A DNA stretch of 20,093 nucleotides from CAZMYO01 sp964570525 (GCA_964570525.1 CAZMYO010000016.1:1-20093); one strand, 5' to 3'. Numbered from the stretch's first letter, positions 6,325 through 13,714 are shown. Notes: generated from the sequence alone by a model not told the origin. Numbers and translations: made by a program.

Positions 6325-7538
6325 GCAAAAGAATTCTAGTTATCACGCCTAGTTTTCTCGTCCCGGCCCGCGGCGCCTGCGAGCAGGACCGATTAGAGGG
6401 TATATTGCAGCTGCAGAGACTGGGTTATGATGTGCAGGTGATCGGAAAGGTTTTTGGGTTTCAAAGCAAAGAACAGATAGAGAATTTTTCGCGAACACAC
6501 AGCATACCCGTCTACACGATACCATATAGATATAATCAACCGAGAAAATTATTTGAGAATTTTTTTTATCATCTCAAGAGATTTGCATGGCCATTGTATT
6601 GGGATGGAGCCGTCTATGAGTATGCCGACCCGCTCATGCGACAAAAAATGAAAGAAGTGCTCGTGGCCTGGAAGCCGGATATAGTATGGTTTGATTATAC
6701 GTTTATGCTCCCACTCTACCCGCTCGCGCGTCAGTATGGCTGCAAAATAATTACCCATTCGCTTATTTACGATCCGAAAAATTTGTTGGAAGAAGAGGGC
6801 AGGAGTATTTTTAATTATATTAGAGCGTGGGTAAAGACGGTTACCGATTATATATGTATTAAACGCAGTGATTATTTTTTTGCTATCGCGCCCGATGAAA
6901 AAAAGATGTATGAAAAGTTGGGGGCAAAAAAAATTGCTATTTTATCGTTGAGAGCGCTGTATCATTATTTGAGCAAAAATAGCGAGACGCGCGAGCGCGC
7001 GATGTTAAACGTATTTTTTTTGGGCAGCAGTTACAATATTAAGCATAATTTGGGGGCGGCTACCTTTATTATTGATGCTGTTATTCCTCGCGCGCAGAAG
7101 GCCTATCCAAACAGATTTCAATTTTTTATTACCGGCGGCAAACTGCCAGAGCATTTACAAAAAAAATGTATTGACCACAAAATACAGTATGTCGGTTTTG
7201 TCGATGATCTGGATTATTTTTTGTCTGATATGGATATCGCGCTCATCCCATCTCTTTTTGGAACCGGTATGCAACAGAAAATATTTGAGCCGCTTACTCG
7301 GGGTTTTCCCACCATTACATCAAAGAGGGGTTTGGGCGACTATCCTTTCGAGTGTGGGAAAGAAATGTTGTGCGCTGATACAGCCGATGAATTTGTAGAG
7401 CAATTGGGGGGGCTTTTGGATAGTGGTGCGCGTCAGAGGATATCTCGCGCGGCCGTAGAAAAAAGCACTCTGCTCTTTTCTCAAGAATTATCGGACAGTC
7501 GCGTGGCCAAGGCTATCGCCGAAGTAAGTAGTCTATAG
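6321..7538 (+). CDS. Divergent GT4-type glycosyltransferase
   Basis: This 405-residue protein starts MSKRILVITPSFLVPARGACEQDRL, where the usual GG motif is replaced by ARGACEQDR, as in several poorly characterised GT-B enzymes. The C-terminal domain is recognisable: FFLGSSYNIKHNLGA as the beta-strand/loop before the donor domain, FITGGKLPEHL, YVGFVDDLDYFLSDMDIALIPSLFGTGMQQKIFEPLTRGFPTI for donor binding, and a terminal LFSQELS helix. It lacks EX7E but has the TGM..K..E..  arrangement typical of Glyco_trans_1_4 proteins. A mid-protein stretch rich in Tyr/Trp/Phe (about 80-130) may contact the membrane or a lipid acceptor. ATGA overlap with the GT2 gene upstream; 8 bases separate it from the SDR downstream. 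Sugar and acceptor unknown. Confidence 0.82.
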   Translation: MSKRILVITPSFLVPARGACEQDRLEGILQLQRLGYDVQVIGKVFGFQSKEQIENFSRTHSIPVYTIPYRYNQPRKLFENFFYHLKRFAWPLYWDGAVYEYADPLMRQKMKEVLVAWKPDIVWFDYTFMLPLYPLARQYGCKIITHSLIYDPKNLLEEEGRSIFNYIRAWVKTVTDYICIKRSDYFFAIAPDEKKMYEKLGAKKIAILSLRALYHYLSKNSETRERAMLNVFFLGSSYNIKHNLGAATFIIDAVIPRAQKAYPNRFQFFITGGKLPEHLQKKCIDHKIQYVGFVDDLDYFLSDMDIALIPSLFGTGMQQKIFEPLTRGFPTITSKRGLGDYPFECGKEMLCADTADEFVEQLGGLLDSGARQRISRAAVEKSTLLFSQELSDSRVAKAIAEVSSL

Positions 7539-7546
7539 AAGAGTAT

Positions 7547-8452
7547 ATGAATTCATCGCTGTGGAAACAAAAAAAAGTTTTTATCACCGGTCATACCGGA
7601 TTTATCGGCAGACATCTGGTTGATACGTTGAAGTCTTATGGCGCGCGGGTGCAGGGGAGTGAGGTCGATTTGTTGAAGGAAAGGCTCGTGTCGCATGGTT
7701 ATCAGCCGCCAGATTATGTTTTTCATTTAGCGGCCAAATCACCGGCGGCGACTGATGTGGTGGACACGGCGCGGATTATACGAGACAATGTGAGCATGAC
7801 GATGAATGTTTTGGAATTCGCGCGAGCGGCAAGCGCCAAGGTGGTGGTGGCAAGCAGTAGTCATGTTTACGCGCCGGTGGCGGGAAAAGACGGGCATCCG
7901 TTGGATGAGTCGGAAGTTGTGCCTGGCCAGGCAATGAGCGCCTTCGGAATCTCAAAACAAGAGACCGAGAAGGCGTGCCGTGAGTTTGGGGAGAAGCATG
8001 GTGTTCCTGTCATGCTGGTACGCCTGTCAAATGTCTATGGTCCGGGGGACCGATCAAATCGTTTTATCCCGACTTTTGTGCGTAAATGTTTACAGCGGCA
8101 ATTTCCGCTTGAAGTATTGGGAAGCGGCGAAACGATACGCGATTTTGTATATATTGATGATGCGGTTGATGGACTTCTGTCCGCGAGTCTTATTTCAGAG
8201 TCGATGGATGTTGTCAATATTGGTGGTGGCCGCGCGGTCAGCATCGCCGAGGTTACAAATGCTATTAAACACGCTGCTGATTTAGATAACCAGCCGGTAC
8301 GCTACTTAAATCCGGAGGAGAGCAATATCTCGTATAATGTCTTAAACAGCAATAAGGCATTACAGAAGATCGGTTATGTGCCGAAGGTTTCATTAGCCGA
8401 GGGCATGCAGAAAACGGTTTTATGGTGGCAGATACAAGAAAAAAACAAATAG
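7547..8452 (+). CDS. Extended SDR (NAD-dependent epimerase/reductase-like) with Phe in the YxxxK position
   Basis: This 301-residue protein has the Rossmann GxxGxxG motif (GHTGFIG, 15-21), VFHLAAKSP (58-66), the Ser cluster VVVASSSHVYAP (99-110), LVRLSNVYGPGDRSNRFIP (157-175) and IRDFVYIDDAVDGL, all features of extended SDRs acting on nucleotide sugars. In the catalytic YxxxK motif the Tyr is Phe133 (codon TTC at 7943-7945) and Lys137 is kept: SAFGISKQE. The protein is otherwise intact, so loss or change of the proton-transfer step is possible. It sits next to a cupin and Gmd; by context it could be a GDP-4-keto-6-deoxymannose reductase (Rmd-like) or an epimerase, but the sequence does not decide. 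No clear ribosome-binding site; the gap to the upstream GT is 8 bases. Confidence 0.88.
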   Translation: MNSSLWKQKKVFITGHTGFIGRHLVDTLKSYGARVQGSEVDLLKERLVSHGYQPPDYVFHLAAKSPAATDVVDTARIIRDNVSMTMNVLEFARAASAKVVVASSSHVYAPVAGKDGHPLDESEVVPGQAMSAFGISKQETEKACREFGEKHGVPVMLVRLSNVYGPGDRSNRFIPTFVRKCLQRQFPLEVLGSGETIRDFVYIDDAVDGLLSASLISESMDVVNIGGGRAVSIAEVTNAIKHAADLDNQPVRYLNPEESNISYNVLNSNKALQKIGYVPKVSLAEGMQKTVLWWQIQEKNK

Positions 8453-8475
8453 TATAAACATATTAATGACATTGT

Positions 8476-8931
8476 ATGGAAAAGAATTCGTATGTAGAAC
8501 ACATCGTTCACCATGATGTGCTATGCGCCATAGTATTGCGGGCTCAACAGGTAAAAAATTTTGGCGATTCAGAAGAAAAAGTTTATTTTTATACACCGGA
8601 AAATTTTCCGTTTCAGGTGGGATTGCAAAACCGCCTCAAAGGGGAACAAGTTGTAGCGCATTTTCACAAGCCTCTGTTACATCTGGAAAGTTTGCCAGTA
8701 CAAGAGTTTTTGTACGTGTTTTCCGGAAAAGCCGTTGTAGATTTGTATCATACAGAGGGTAGCGCCCAGGCTAGCACAAAGGTTGGCGAAGTTGTATTAG
8801 GGGCGGGTGACAGTATTATTCTCAACACCGGGCACGGAGTAACATTTTTGGAGGACACTCAATTTCTTAATATAAAACAAGGGCCATATCGAGGACGAGA
8901 CGAGGAAAAAATATTCGTTGGTTCCCGGTAA
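8476..8931 (+). CDS. Single-domain cupin, candidate sugar-nucleotide enzyme
   Basis: This 151-residue protein is a small cupin. The first metal-binding block has HFH (His62, His64) and, after an unusually long spacer, Glu77 in QEFLYVFSGKAVVDLY. The second block is GAGDSIILNTGHGVTF with His120. The ending FLNIKQGPYRGRDEEKIF (130-147) is, from memory, conserved in a group of uncharacterised cupins in polysaccharide clusters. Sugar 3,4-ketoisomerases (FdtA/QdtA) and RmlC are also cupins, but this sequence is not clearly either. Its place between an SDR and Gmd suggests a role on a 4-keto-6-deoxy sugar or as a metal-dependent isomerase (inference). The gene starts 23 bases after the SDR with no visible ribosome-binding site. 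Confidence 0.8.
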   Translation: MEKNSYVEHIVHHDVLCAIVLRAQQVKNFGDSEEKVYFYTPENFPFQVGLQNRLKGEQVVAHFHKPLLHLESLPVQEFLYVFSGKAVVDLYHTEGSAQASTKVGEVVLGAGDSIILNTGHGVTFLEDTQFLNIKQGPYRGRDEEKIFVGSR

Positions 8932-8958
8932 GTTTATTATTTTAAGCGTGCTTTAATT

Positions 8959-9957
8959 ATGAAAAAGAAAGCTCTTATCACCGGGATTAGCGGTCAAGAC
9001 GGTTCATATTTGACTGAACTATTGCTTGGAAAAGGATACGAGGTGCACGGCATTGTGCGCCGGAACAGCACGGTGTTTCGTTCGCGCATTGAACATCTGC
9101 TTCCGGAATATCAAAATTCAGAACGCGAAGGGGGCAGATTATTCCTCCATTACGGCGATCTGGCTGATGGTACGAATATCGCCAAGCTTTTACACACAAT
9201 TCAACCCGATGAAGTGTATAATTTAGCGGCGCAAAGCCACGTCAAGATCAGTTTTGACATTCCGGTGTATACTGCCGATGTGACGGGGGTGGGAGCGCTC
9301 AGGCTGCTTGACTCAATACGAGATAGCGGCATTAAGACAAAATTTTATCAGGCGTCAAGCAGTGAGATGTTTGGCAAGGTTAAGGAAATTCCACAAAGCG
9401 AATCTACTCCTTTCTACCCGCGCAGTCCGTACGCTTGCGCTAAAGCCTTCTCTTATTTTCAGACGATTAATTATCGTGAAAGTTATGGGATGTTTGCTTG
9501 TAATGGTATTTTGTTTAACCACGAATCTCCTCGGAGAGGAGAAAATTTTGTCACCCGAAAGATAACCAAAGGCGTGGCGGAGATAAAGAAAGGATTGCGT
9601 GATAAAATTTTACTTGGCAATCTGGATGCTCGGCGTGACTGGGGATATGCCCCGGAATATGTGGAAGCGATGTGGCTGATGCTGCAGCAGGATAACCCCG
9701 ATGATTACGTCATTGCTACCGGGGAAACGCATTCAGTTAAAGAATTTGCTGCCGAGGCCTTTCAGCTGGTTGGGCTCGATTGGGAGCAATACGTTGTCGT
9801 TGATAAGTCGTACTTCCGTCCGACTGAAGTCGATGTGCTCATTGGTGACGCCAGTAAGGCCAGGCAGCAATTGCGCTGGCAGTCCAAAACGACTTTCAAA
9901 GAGTTGGTGAAACTCATGGTTATGGCTGATTGTGAAGCGATTGGGATAAAATTATAA
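8959..9957 (+). CDS. gmd: GDP-mannose 4,6-dehydratase
   Basis: This 332-residue protein converts GDP-D-mannose to GDP-4-keto-6-deoxy-D-mannose, the first step to GDP-rhamnose, GDP-fucose, GDP-perosamine and related sugars. The family signatures are clear: ALITGISGQDGSYLTELLL (5-23), GIVRRNST (31-38), YGDLADGTNI, NLAAQSHVKISFD, the catalytic SSSEMFG (133-139), SPYACAKAF with Tyr158 and Lys162, and the near-invariant CNGILFNHESPRRGENFVTR (181-200), then DARRDWGYAPEYVEAMW. Length is normal. It follows the cupin by 27 bases and is nine bases before the GT-C gene. No GMER/Fcl, perosamine aminotransferase or GDP-mannose synthesis gene is in the window, so only the SDR at 7547 is a candidate for the next step. 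Confidence 0.97.
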   Translation: MKKKALITGISGQDGSYLTELLLGKGYEVHGIVRRNSTVFRSRIEHLLPEYQNSEREGGRLFLHYGDLADGTNIAKLLHTIQPDEVYNLAAQSHVKISFDIPVYTADVTGVGALRLLDSIRDSGIKTKFYQASSSEMFGKVKEIPQSESTPFYPRSPYACAKAFSYFQTINYRESYGMFACNGILFNHESPRRGENFVTRKITKGVAEIKKGLRDKILLGNLDARRDWGYAPEYVEAMWLMLQQDNPDDYVIATGETHSVKEFAAEAFQLVGLDWEQYVVVDKSYFRPTEVDVLIGDASKARQQLRWQSKTTFKELVKLMVMADCEAIGIKL

Positions 9958-9966
9958 TGCAAGTCT

Positions 9967-11289
9967 GTGGTTTTTAAAAATAAAGCACTGGCCATTATAC
10001 TTTTCTTAGCTTTGGTTTTGCCGTTGGCTTATGCTTTTTTGTATCGCATTCCGCCGGTGGTTGATGCGCAGGCTTATGACCGGATAGCGGTAAATTTGGT
10101 CGCTGGGTTTGGTTTTAAGGAAGACCGTACGCAGAGTTATGAGTTTGACACCGCCATCATCCGTGCCGGTCCTGGCTATGAATTTTTTTTGGCCGGTGTT
10201 TACAGTGTGTTCGGCCATTACTATGAAGCAGTCTGGGTAATTCAGGCGCTACTCCACGCATTCTCGGCCCTGCTATTATTTTTTATCTGTCGTAAATTAT
10301 TTTCGGAAAAAGGTGAACTGATCGGACTAATCGCCGCGGGCCTCTTTGGTTTCCACCCCGATCTCATTGAGATTTCCGCCATGCTGATGACGGAAACACT
10401 CTACTTATTTTTAATCATACTCACGGTTTACCTGTTTGTTCTGGCGCATGAGCGACCGGAAAATTCAGCTCTGTCCGGCGCGTTCGGTTTGGTTTCCGGC
10501 TTCGCCATCCTCACCCGCCCGCCGGTTATTCTCTTTATCCCTGTGATTTTATTTGCTTACTATCGTCTGAAACGGTATCGCTCCGCCATTTGGTTCATCG
10601 CCGGTTTAGCCTTGCCAATCGTGCCGTGGGTAGTGCGCAACTATCTTATCTATCACCAGATTATTCTTACTACTCTCATCGGTGAGTATAATCTATGGGT
10701 AGGGAACACCCTGCTCGCGAACGGCGGACAAATTTCCGGCGGCTTTAATCCGCTCACCACCTATACCGAAACGCATGGCTTTTTCGGACTCAAAGCCAAA
10801 GCCAGCGCCGAGTTTTGGTCTTTTATTCTCGGGTACCCCTTGGTTTTTATCAAACTCTGCCTCGTTAGATTTGTTCGCTACTTCAGTCTCATCCGTCCCA
10901 TGGGTTTCTGGTTTTATCAAACCGGTCTCAAGCAAGCTGTCTTTATTTTGTCTTCAGTTCTGGCCACGATAGTGTTGTTTATCACCGGTTTTTCCGGACT
11001 GGTGGCCGGTCTTCGCGAACGCCGTCCATTGTTATGGTATCTTTTTATTTTCGCGCTCATTTCTCCGGCGGTGCTGATCCCAACCGTTGTTCAGTCTCGT
11101 TATCGTTTTCAGGTGTATCCGTTTTTGGCGTTGGGCGGAGCCTATCTCTTGGCGATGGCATGGAAAAAAGGTTTGTGGAAAGAGCCTATTTTTCAGAAAA
11201 CAGTTTTATTTTTTCTGGTTATTACTGGTATTGATATTTTCCTAAACCAAGGCATAGTTCTACAACGGATAATTTTTCTGTTTTCTTAA
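9967..11289 (+). CDS. GT-C membrane glycosyltransferase (PMT/ArnT-like)
   Basis: This 440-residue polytopic protein resembles the PMT_2 group, which uses a polyprenyl-phosphate sugar on the outside of the membrane. After a first helix (about 7-25) comes the external loop PPVVDAQAYDRIAVNL (29-44) with the acidic residue expected to be catalytic (Asp33 or Asp38), then RAGPGYEFFLAGVYSVFG and repeated hydrophobic segments to the end (roughly ten helices by eye). AILTRPPVILFIPVI and PWVVRNYLIYHQIILTT are typical of the family. The start is GTG at 9967: the frame is closed by the gmd stop at 9955-9957, and no ATG lies between. Expected partners are the GT2 synthases. Acceptor (protein, lipid or glycan) unknown. 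Confidence 0.87.
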   Translation: MVFKNKALAIILFLALVLPLAYAFLYRIPPVVDAQAYDRIAVNLVAGFGFKEDRTQSYEFDTAIIRAGPGYEFFLAGVYSVFGHYYEAVWVIQALLHAFSALLLFFICRKLFSEKGELIGLIAAGLFGFHPDLIEISAMLMTETLYLFLIILTVYLFVLAHERPENSALSGAFGLVSGFAILTRPPVILFIPVILFAYYRLKRYRSAIWFIAGLALPIVPWVVRNYLIYHQIILTTLIGEYNLWVGNTLLANGGQISGGFNPLTTYTETHGFFGLKAKASAEFWSFILGYPLVFIKLCLVRFVRYFSLIRPMGFWFYQTGLKQAVFILSSVLATIVLFITGFSGLVAGLRERRPLLWYLFIFALISPAVLIPTVVQSRYRFQVYPFLALGGAYLLAMAWKKGLWKEPIFQKTVLFFLVITGIDIFLNQGIVLQRIIFLFS

Positions 11290-11319
11290 TTTCCTGTTCA
11301 GGCGTCAGTATAAAAACCT

Positions 11320-12165
11320 ATGAAGAACATTTTGTCAATTGACGTTGAATCGTGGGTGCATTTTTATCTCGATGCTTTGAAAATCAAGGATGAGGTTTCC
11401 TCGTCGGAACGGAAAACCATGGATGGCGGCCACCTTCCCTTTGCCATACACCAGCTCTTGGATCTGCTCGCTCGGTACCGCCAGCGCGCAACTTTTTTTA
11501 TTGTTGCGGAAATATACGACTGGTATCCCGAAGTTATTCGCGCCATCGAGAATCAGGGACACGAGATCGGTTATCATACGCACAACCATGAACTACTCCG
11601 TACGAGCGAGGTTCTCGCCGCGCAACTGGAAAAATCCGAGCGTTTTTTAAACGATTTTTACCCCATAGGTTTCCGCGCCCCGCTCATATATATGCCGGAG
11701 GGCGGTATGGCGGAGCTTAAGCAAAGGAATTTTAGATATTCTTCCTCAACCTACGATGCCCATCACATTTCCTCGGTTGACGGCATTGACGAAATACCGG
11801 TTACCTCGCTTATGTTTCGCCAAGGGGGTTTTTCAAATCGTCTGCCAAAGAATCTTACCCTCCGTCTCTTATCAAGCACGATTCCTTTTGGAAGCGGTTT
11901 ATTTATTGCCTTGACAGGCGGACTAATATCAAATATAATAAAATACGTTAATCAGAAAGGCGTGCCGGCTATCATTTTTCTCCACCCCTGGCAATTATAT
12001 AGGAATGATGCCATGAATCGGCAGATGAAAAATTTTTCGTTTGTCGTTAAGCTCATCAGAAAAAATCCATTCTGTCTGCCCTATCTGAAGTGCGTTTTGC
12101 CGCAGTTGGAGCGTTTGTTGCAACAATACGAGTTTACTTCATTTAAAAATTATTTCTATGAATAG
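11320..12165 (+). CDS. Polysaccharide deacetylase (CE4, NodB fold)
   Basis: This 281-residue enzyme is a carbohydrate esterase family 4 member, expected to remove N- or O-acetyl groups from a glycan or lipid-linked sugar. Motif 1 is LSIDVESW (5-12, Asp8), like the DVE form of the exopolysaccharide-associated branch. Motif 2 is GYHTHNHELL with metal-binding His86 and His90. Motif 3 is GFRAPLIY (117-124, Arg119). The last motif is IIFLHPWQLY (218-227, His222). No signal peptide is visible, so it may act in the cytoplasm on a lipid-linked intermediate. The 30-base gap upstream is the longest inside this operon and has no strong promoter. The 3' end overlaps the methyltransferase gene by 8 bp, which suggests coupled expression. 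Confidence 0.92.
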   Translation: MKNILSIDVESWVHFYLDALKIKDEVSSSERKTMDGGHLPFAIHQLLDLLARYRQRATFFIVAEIYDWYPEVIRAIENQGHEIGYHTHNHELLRTSEVLAAQLEKSERFLNDFYPIGFRAPLIYMPEGGMAELKQRNFRYSSSTYDAHHISSVDGIDEIPVTSLMFRQGGFSNRLPKNLTLRLLSSTIPFGSGLFIALTGGLISNIIKYVNQKGVPAIIFLHPWQLYRNDAMNRQMKNFSFVVKLIRKNPFCLPYLKCVLPQLERLLQQYEFTSFKNYFYE

Positions 12166-12826
12166 CGGAGAATACTGGGATAAAAAAATTATCGAATGGG
12201 AAGACTCGATGGGTGATCGTAAAAATGTTTCGATTATTGAAAAGTGTGCGGCTCGTTTTCGCCAGCCCTTGCGCGACCGTATGAAGATCTCAATGGAGAT
12301 GATGGCCCCATTAGCGGAAGGAAAAACGATTCTTGATCTGGGGTGCGGCTCCGGCTACTTTGCTTTTGAGCTATATAAAAATACGCATCCGAAACAGGTG
12401 ATAGGCATGGACATCTCCGGCAATGCGGTTCGCCGCGCGCAAGATTTGGCGCGCCAATTAAACCTTGACGCGGCTTGTACTTTTGTTGAAGGCGATGCTG
12501 CTCTTGTGGAGTTGCCGGCGGCTGATATCACCGTTGGTCTCGGTTTTTTGGATTATTTAACCGAAAAGGAAATAGCTGATCTTTTCGGTAAACTAAAAAG
12601 CAAGTATTTCCTGTTTTCGTTCTCGGAGAAAAGCATCTCGCTTCCGCGCTTTCTCCATATTCTTTATATGTGGTCGCAAAAGTGTCCCAAGCACTTTTAT
12701 TTTTCGGAATCAGAAATTTTGAAGTGCATCGGCGATCATTACAAAAATGTGCAATTTTTTCGAGACAAGCGTTTAAGTTTTTCGTGCATAGTTCACAACC
12801 TCGGAGAGGAGACGCGTCTTCCGTAG
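12158..12826 (+). CDS. Class I SAM-dependent methyltransferase
   Basis: This 222-residue protein has a Rossmann-like methyltransferase fold: motif I ILDLGCGSGYFAF (58-70), VIGMDISGNAVRRAQDLA (81-98) for the adenosyl ribose site, and FVEGDAALVELPAADITVGLGFLDYLT for motifs II-III. Later parts (SLPRFLHILYMW, HFYFSESEIL) are typical of small-molecule or glycan methyltransferases, not tRNA enzymes. Substrate unknown. Its start lies inside the deacetylase gene (8-bp overlap), so the pair may modify the same sugar (inference). It is the last gene of the rightward unit; a palindrome at 12831-12858 separates it from the converging GT2 gene. Confidence 0.88.
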   Translation: MNSGEYWDKKIIEWEDSMGDRKNVSIIEKCAARFRQPLRDRMKISMEMMAPLAEGKTILDLGCGSGYFAFELYKNTHPKQVIGMDISGNAVRRAQDLARQLNLDAACTFVEGDAALVELPAADITVGLGFLDYLTEKEIADLFGKLKSKYFLFSFSEKSISLPRFLHILYMWSQKCPKHFYFSESEILKCIGDHYKNVQFFRDKRLSFSCIVHNLGEETRLP

Positions 12827-12830
12827 TATC

Positions 12831-12858
12831 TTAACAAACGATCCGTCTCGCTTGTTAA
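12831..12858. terminator. Inverted repeat between convergent genes, possible bidirectional stop signal
   Basis: TTAACAA (12831-12837) and TTGTTAA (12852-12858) are exact inverted copies. The stem extends inward by three pairs (CGA with TCG) after one mismatch, with a 6-base loop. It fills the 28-base gap between converging genes and its right arm overlaps the minus-strand stop codon (12857-12855). Neither side has a long T-run, so intrinsic termination is only suggested by placement. Confidence 0.45.
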
Positions 12859-13613
12859 AGAACCTGGCGGGAAGCAGCCGTCGCGTCGCGGTAGCACCCT
12901 TTTTTATACTGCCGCCAAATTTGTAAAATTTCCCTTATCATCTTCGGGGCGTCATGCCGGATGTTAAGGTTGGATCGGCCGACATTTTTTAAAGAAACCG
13001 GCAGTTCTTTTATTTTGAATCCGGCCAATTGCGCGACTAGGAGCATTTCCACATCGAAAGAGAATCGATCGATAGTAAGCTTGGGAAGAACTACGCGAGC
13101 GACTTCTCGGCGCATGCCTTTAAGGCCAGCCAAGGTGTCGGAAAAGGGAATAGGAATGAAAAAGCGGACAAAGTGGGAGTAAATGATATGGGTAATTTGT
13201 CGCGGCCAGCCCGGCTGTTCCTGGTCTACTTTCCCCGAAAGATCACGATTGGCCAGCACGAAGTCGGCCCCGCCGCTCCTCATCATCTCTAGCATTTTTT
13301 TAATTGGATCAGTTAAATAGGGGAGATCGGCATCGGTAAAGAACACATAGTCTCCTGTCGCGGCTGTCATGCCTTCGCGCACCGTATAACCTTTCCCTCT
13401 GTTTTGGGGTCTCGTGATGAGTTTGAGGAAAGGAAACTTCTTCATTTTTTCCTCTACAATAGCAACACCACCGTCGGTACCACCATCATTGACCACAATG
13501 AGTTCTGTATACCAGCCGCTGGCTTGCACAAAATTCGCTAATAACTCAACAGTGTCGCCTATTTTGGCGCGATCACGATACATAGGAATAACAATTGAGA
13601 CTAATGGCGGCAT
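12855..13613 (-). CDS. GT2 glycosyltransferase, ALG5/DPM1-like
   Basis: This 252-residue GT-A enzyme has VSIVIPMYRDRAKIGDTV (5-22), LIVVNDGGTDGG (38-49, with Asn where the first Asp is common), RPQNRGKGYTVREGM (68-82), the metal-binding DADLPYLTDPI (94-104) and DRFSFDVEMLLVAQLAG. The KGYTVREG and DLPY features resemble ALG5-type dolichyl-phosphate glucose synthases more than the other two GT2 genes here. It should transfer a hexose to polyprenyl phosphate, but a glycan acceptor is not excluded. It is a single-gene leftward unit with its own promoter (13690-13662), interleaved with the promoter of the rightward genes. There is no ribosome-binding site directly before the ATG at 13613. Confidence 0.9.
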   Translation of the reverse strand: MPPLVSIVIPMYRDRAKIGDTVELLANFVQASGWYTELIVVNDGGTDGGVAIVEEKMKKFPFLKLITRPQNRGKGYTVREGMTAATGDYVFFTDADLPYLTDPIKKMLEMMRSGGADFVLANRDLSGKVDQEQPGWPRQITHIIYSHFVRFFIPIPFSDTLAGLKGMRREVARVVLPKLTIDRFSFDVEMLLVAQLAGFKIKELPVSLKNVGRSNLNIRHDAPKMIREILQIWRQYKKGCYRDATAASRQVL

Positions 13614-13628
13614 AGGCTATTTGGTCTA

Positions 13629-13642
13629 AAGTACTTGTACTT
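13629..13642. promoter_or_regulatory. Inverted repeat in a divergent promoter region, candidate operator
   Basis: AAGTAC (13629-13634) and GTACTT (13637-13642) are exact inverted arms with two bases between. The right arm covers the rightward -35 box (13635-13640), and the repeat lies in the transcribed leader of the leftward gene. A dimeric regulator bound here could affect both directions; no regulator gene is in the window. Confidence 0.35.
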
Positions 13643-13675
13643 CAGCCTTAAAGGTGCTATTATTGTACGTATAAT
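13635..13675 (+). promoter_or_regulatory. Rightward promoter(s) for the epimerase-asnB unit
   Basis: TTGTAC (13635-13640), a 17-base spacer and TATTAT (13658-13663) form a sigma70-type promoter with a start near 13670. A perfect TATAAT also occurs at 13670-13675 but its -35 is weak (CTTAAA at 13647-13652); it would start transcription near 13682. Confidence 0.65.
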
Positions 13676-13690
13676 TGTCGGCTTAGTCAA
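13662..13690 (-). promoter_or_regulatory. Leftward promoter for the ALG5-like GT2 gene
   Basis: On the minus strand TTGACT (13690-13685), a 17-base spacer and TACAAT (13667-13662) form a strong promoter, with a start near 13655 and a leader of about 42 bases. The -10 box overlaps the rightward TATTAT, so polymerase cannot hold both promoters at once. The design (same spacer, same TACAAT) matches the leftward promoter at 4505-4477. Confidence 0.78.
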
Positions 13691-13709
13691 GCCAAAAAGC
13701 CGAATTTTT
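13678..13709 (+). terminator. Leader hairpin followed by T-run, possible attenuator
   Basis: TCGGCTT (13678-13684) pairs exactly with AAGCCGA (13697-13703) around a 12-base loop, and ATTTTTATTTT follows directly up to the start codon at 13715. A competing shorter hairpin, GGCTT (13680-13684) with AAGCC (13689-13693), uses the same left arm. The two are mutually exclusive, which is the layout of a terminator/antiterminator leader. The long loop and overlap with the leftward -35 box weaken the case. Confidence 0.35.
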
Positions 13710-13714
13710 ATTTT

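Noticed and set aside
9526..9542. Perfect 7-bp hairpin (TCTCCTC / GAGGAGA) followed by AAATTTT inside gmd, similar to an intrinsic terminator or REP element.
   Set aside because: It encodes the nearly invariant NHESPRRGENF segment of Gmd, so the protein constraint explains the sequence.
11290..11319. TATAAA at 11309-11314 as a separate promoter for the deacetylase-methyltransferase pair.
   Set aside because: No -35 at the right distance and transcription would start at or inside the start codon, so a shared operon transcript is simpler.
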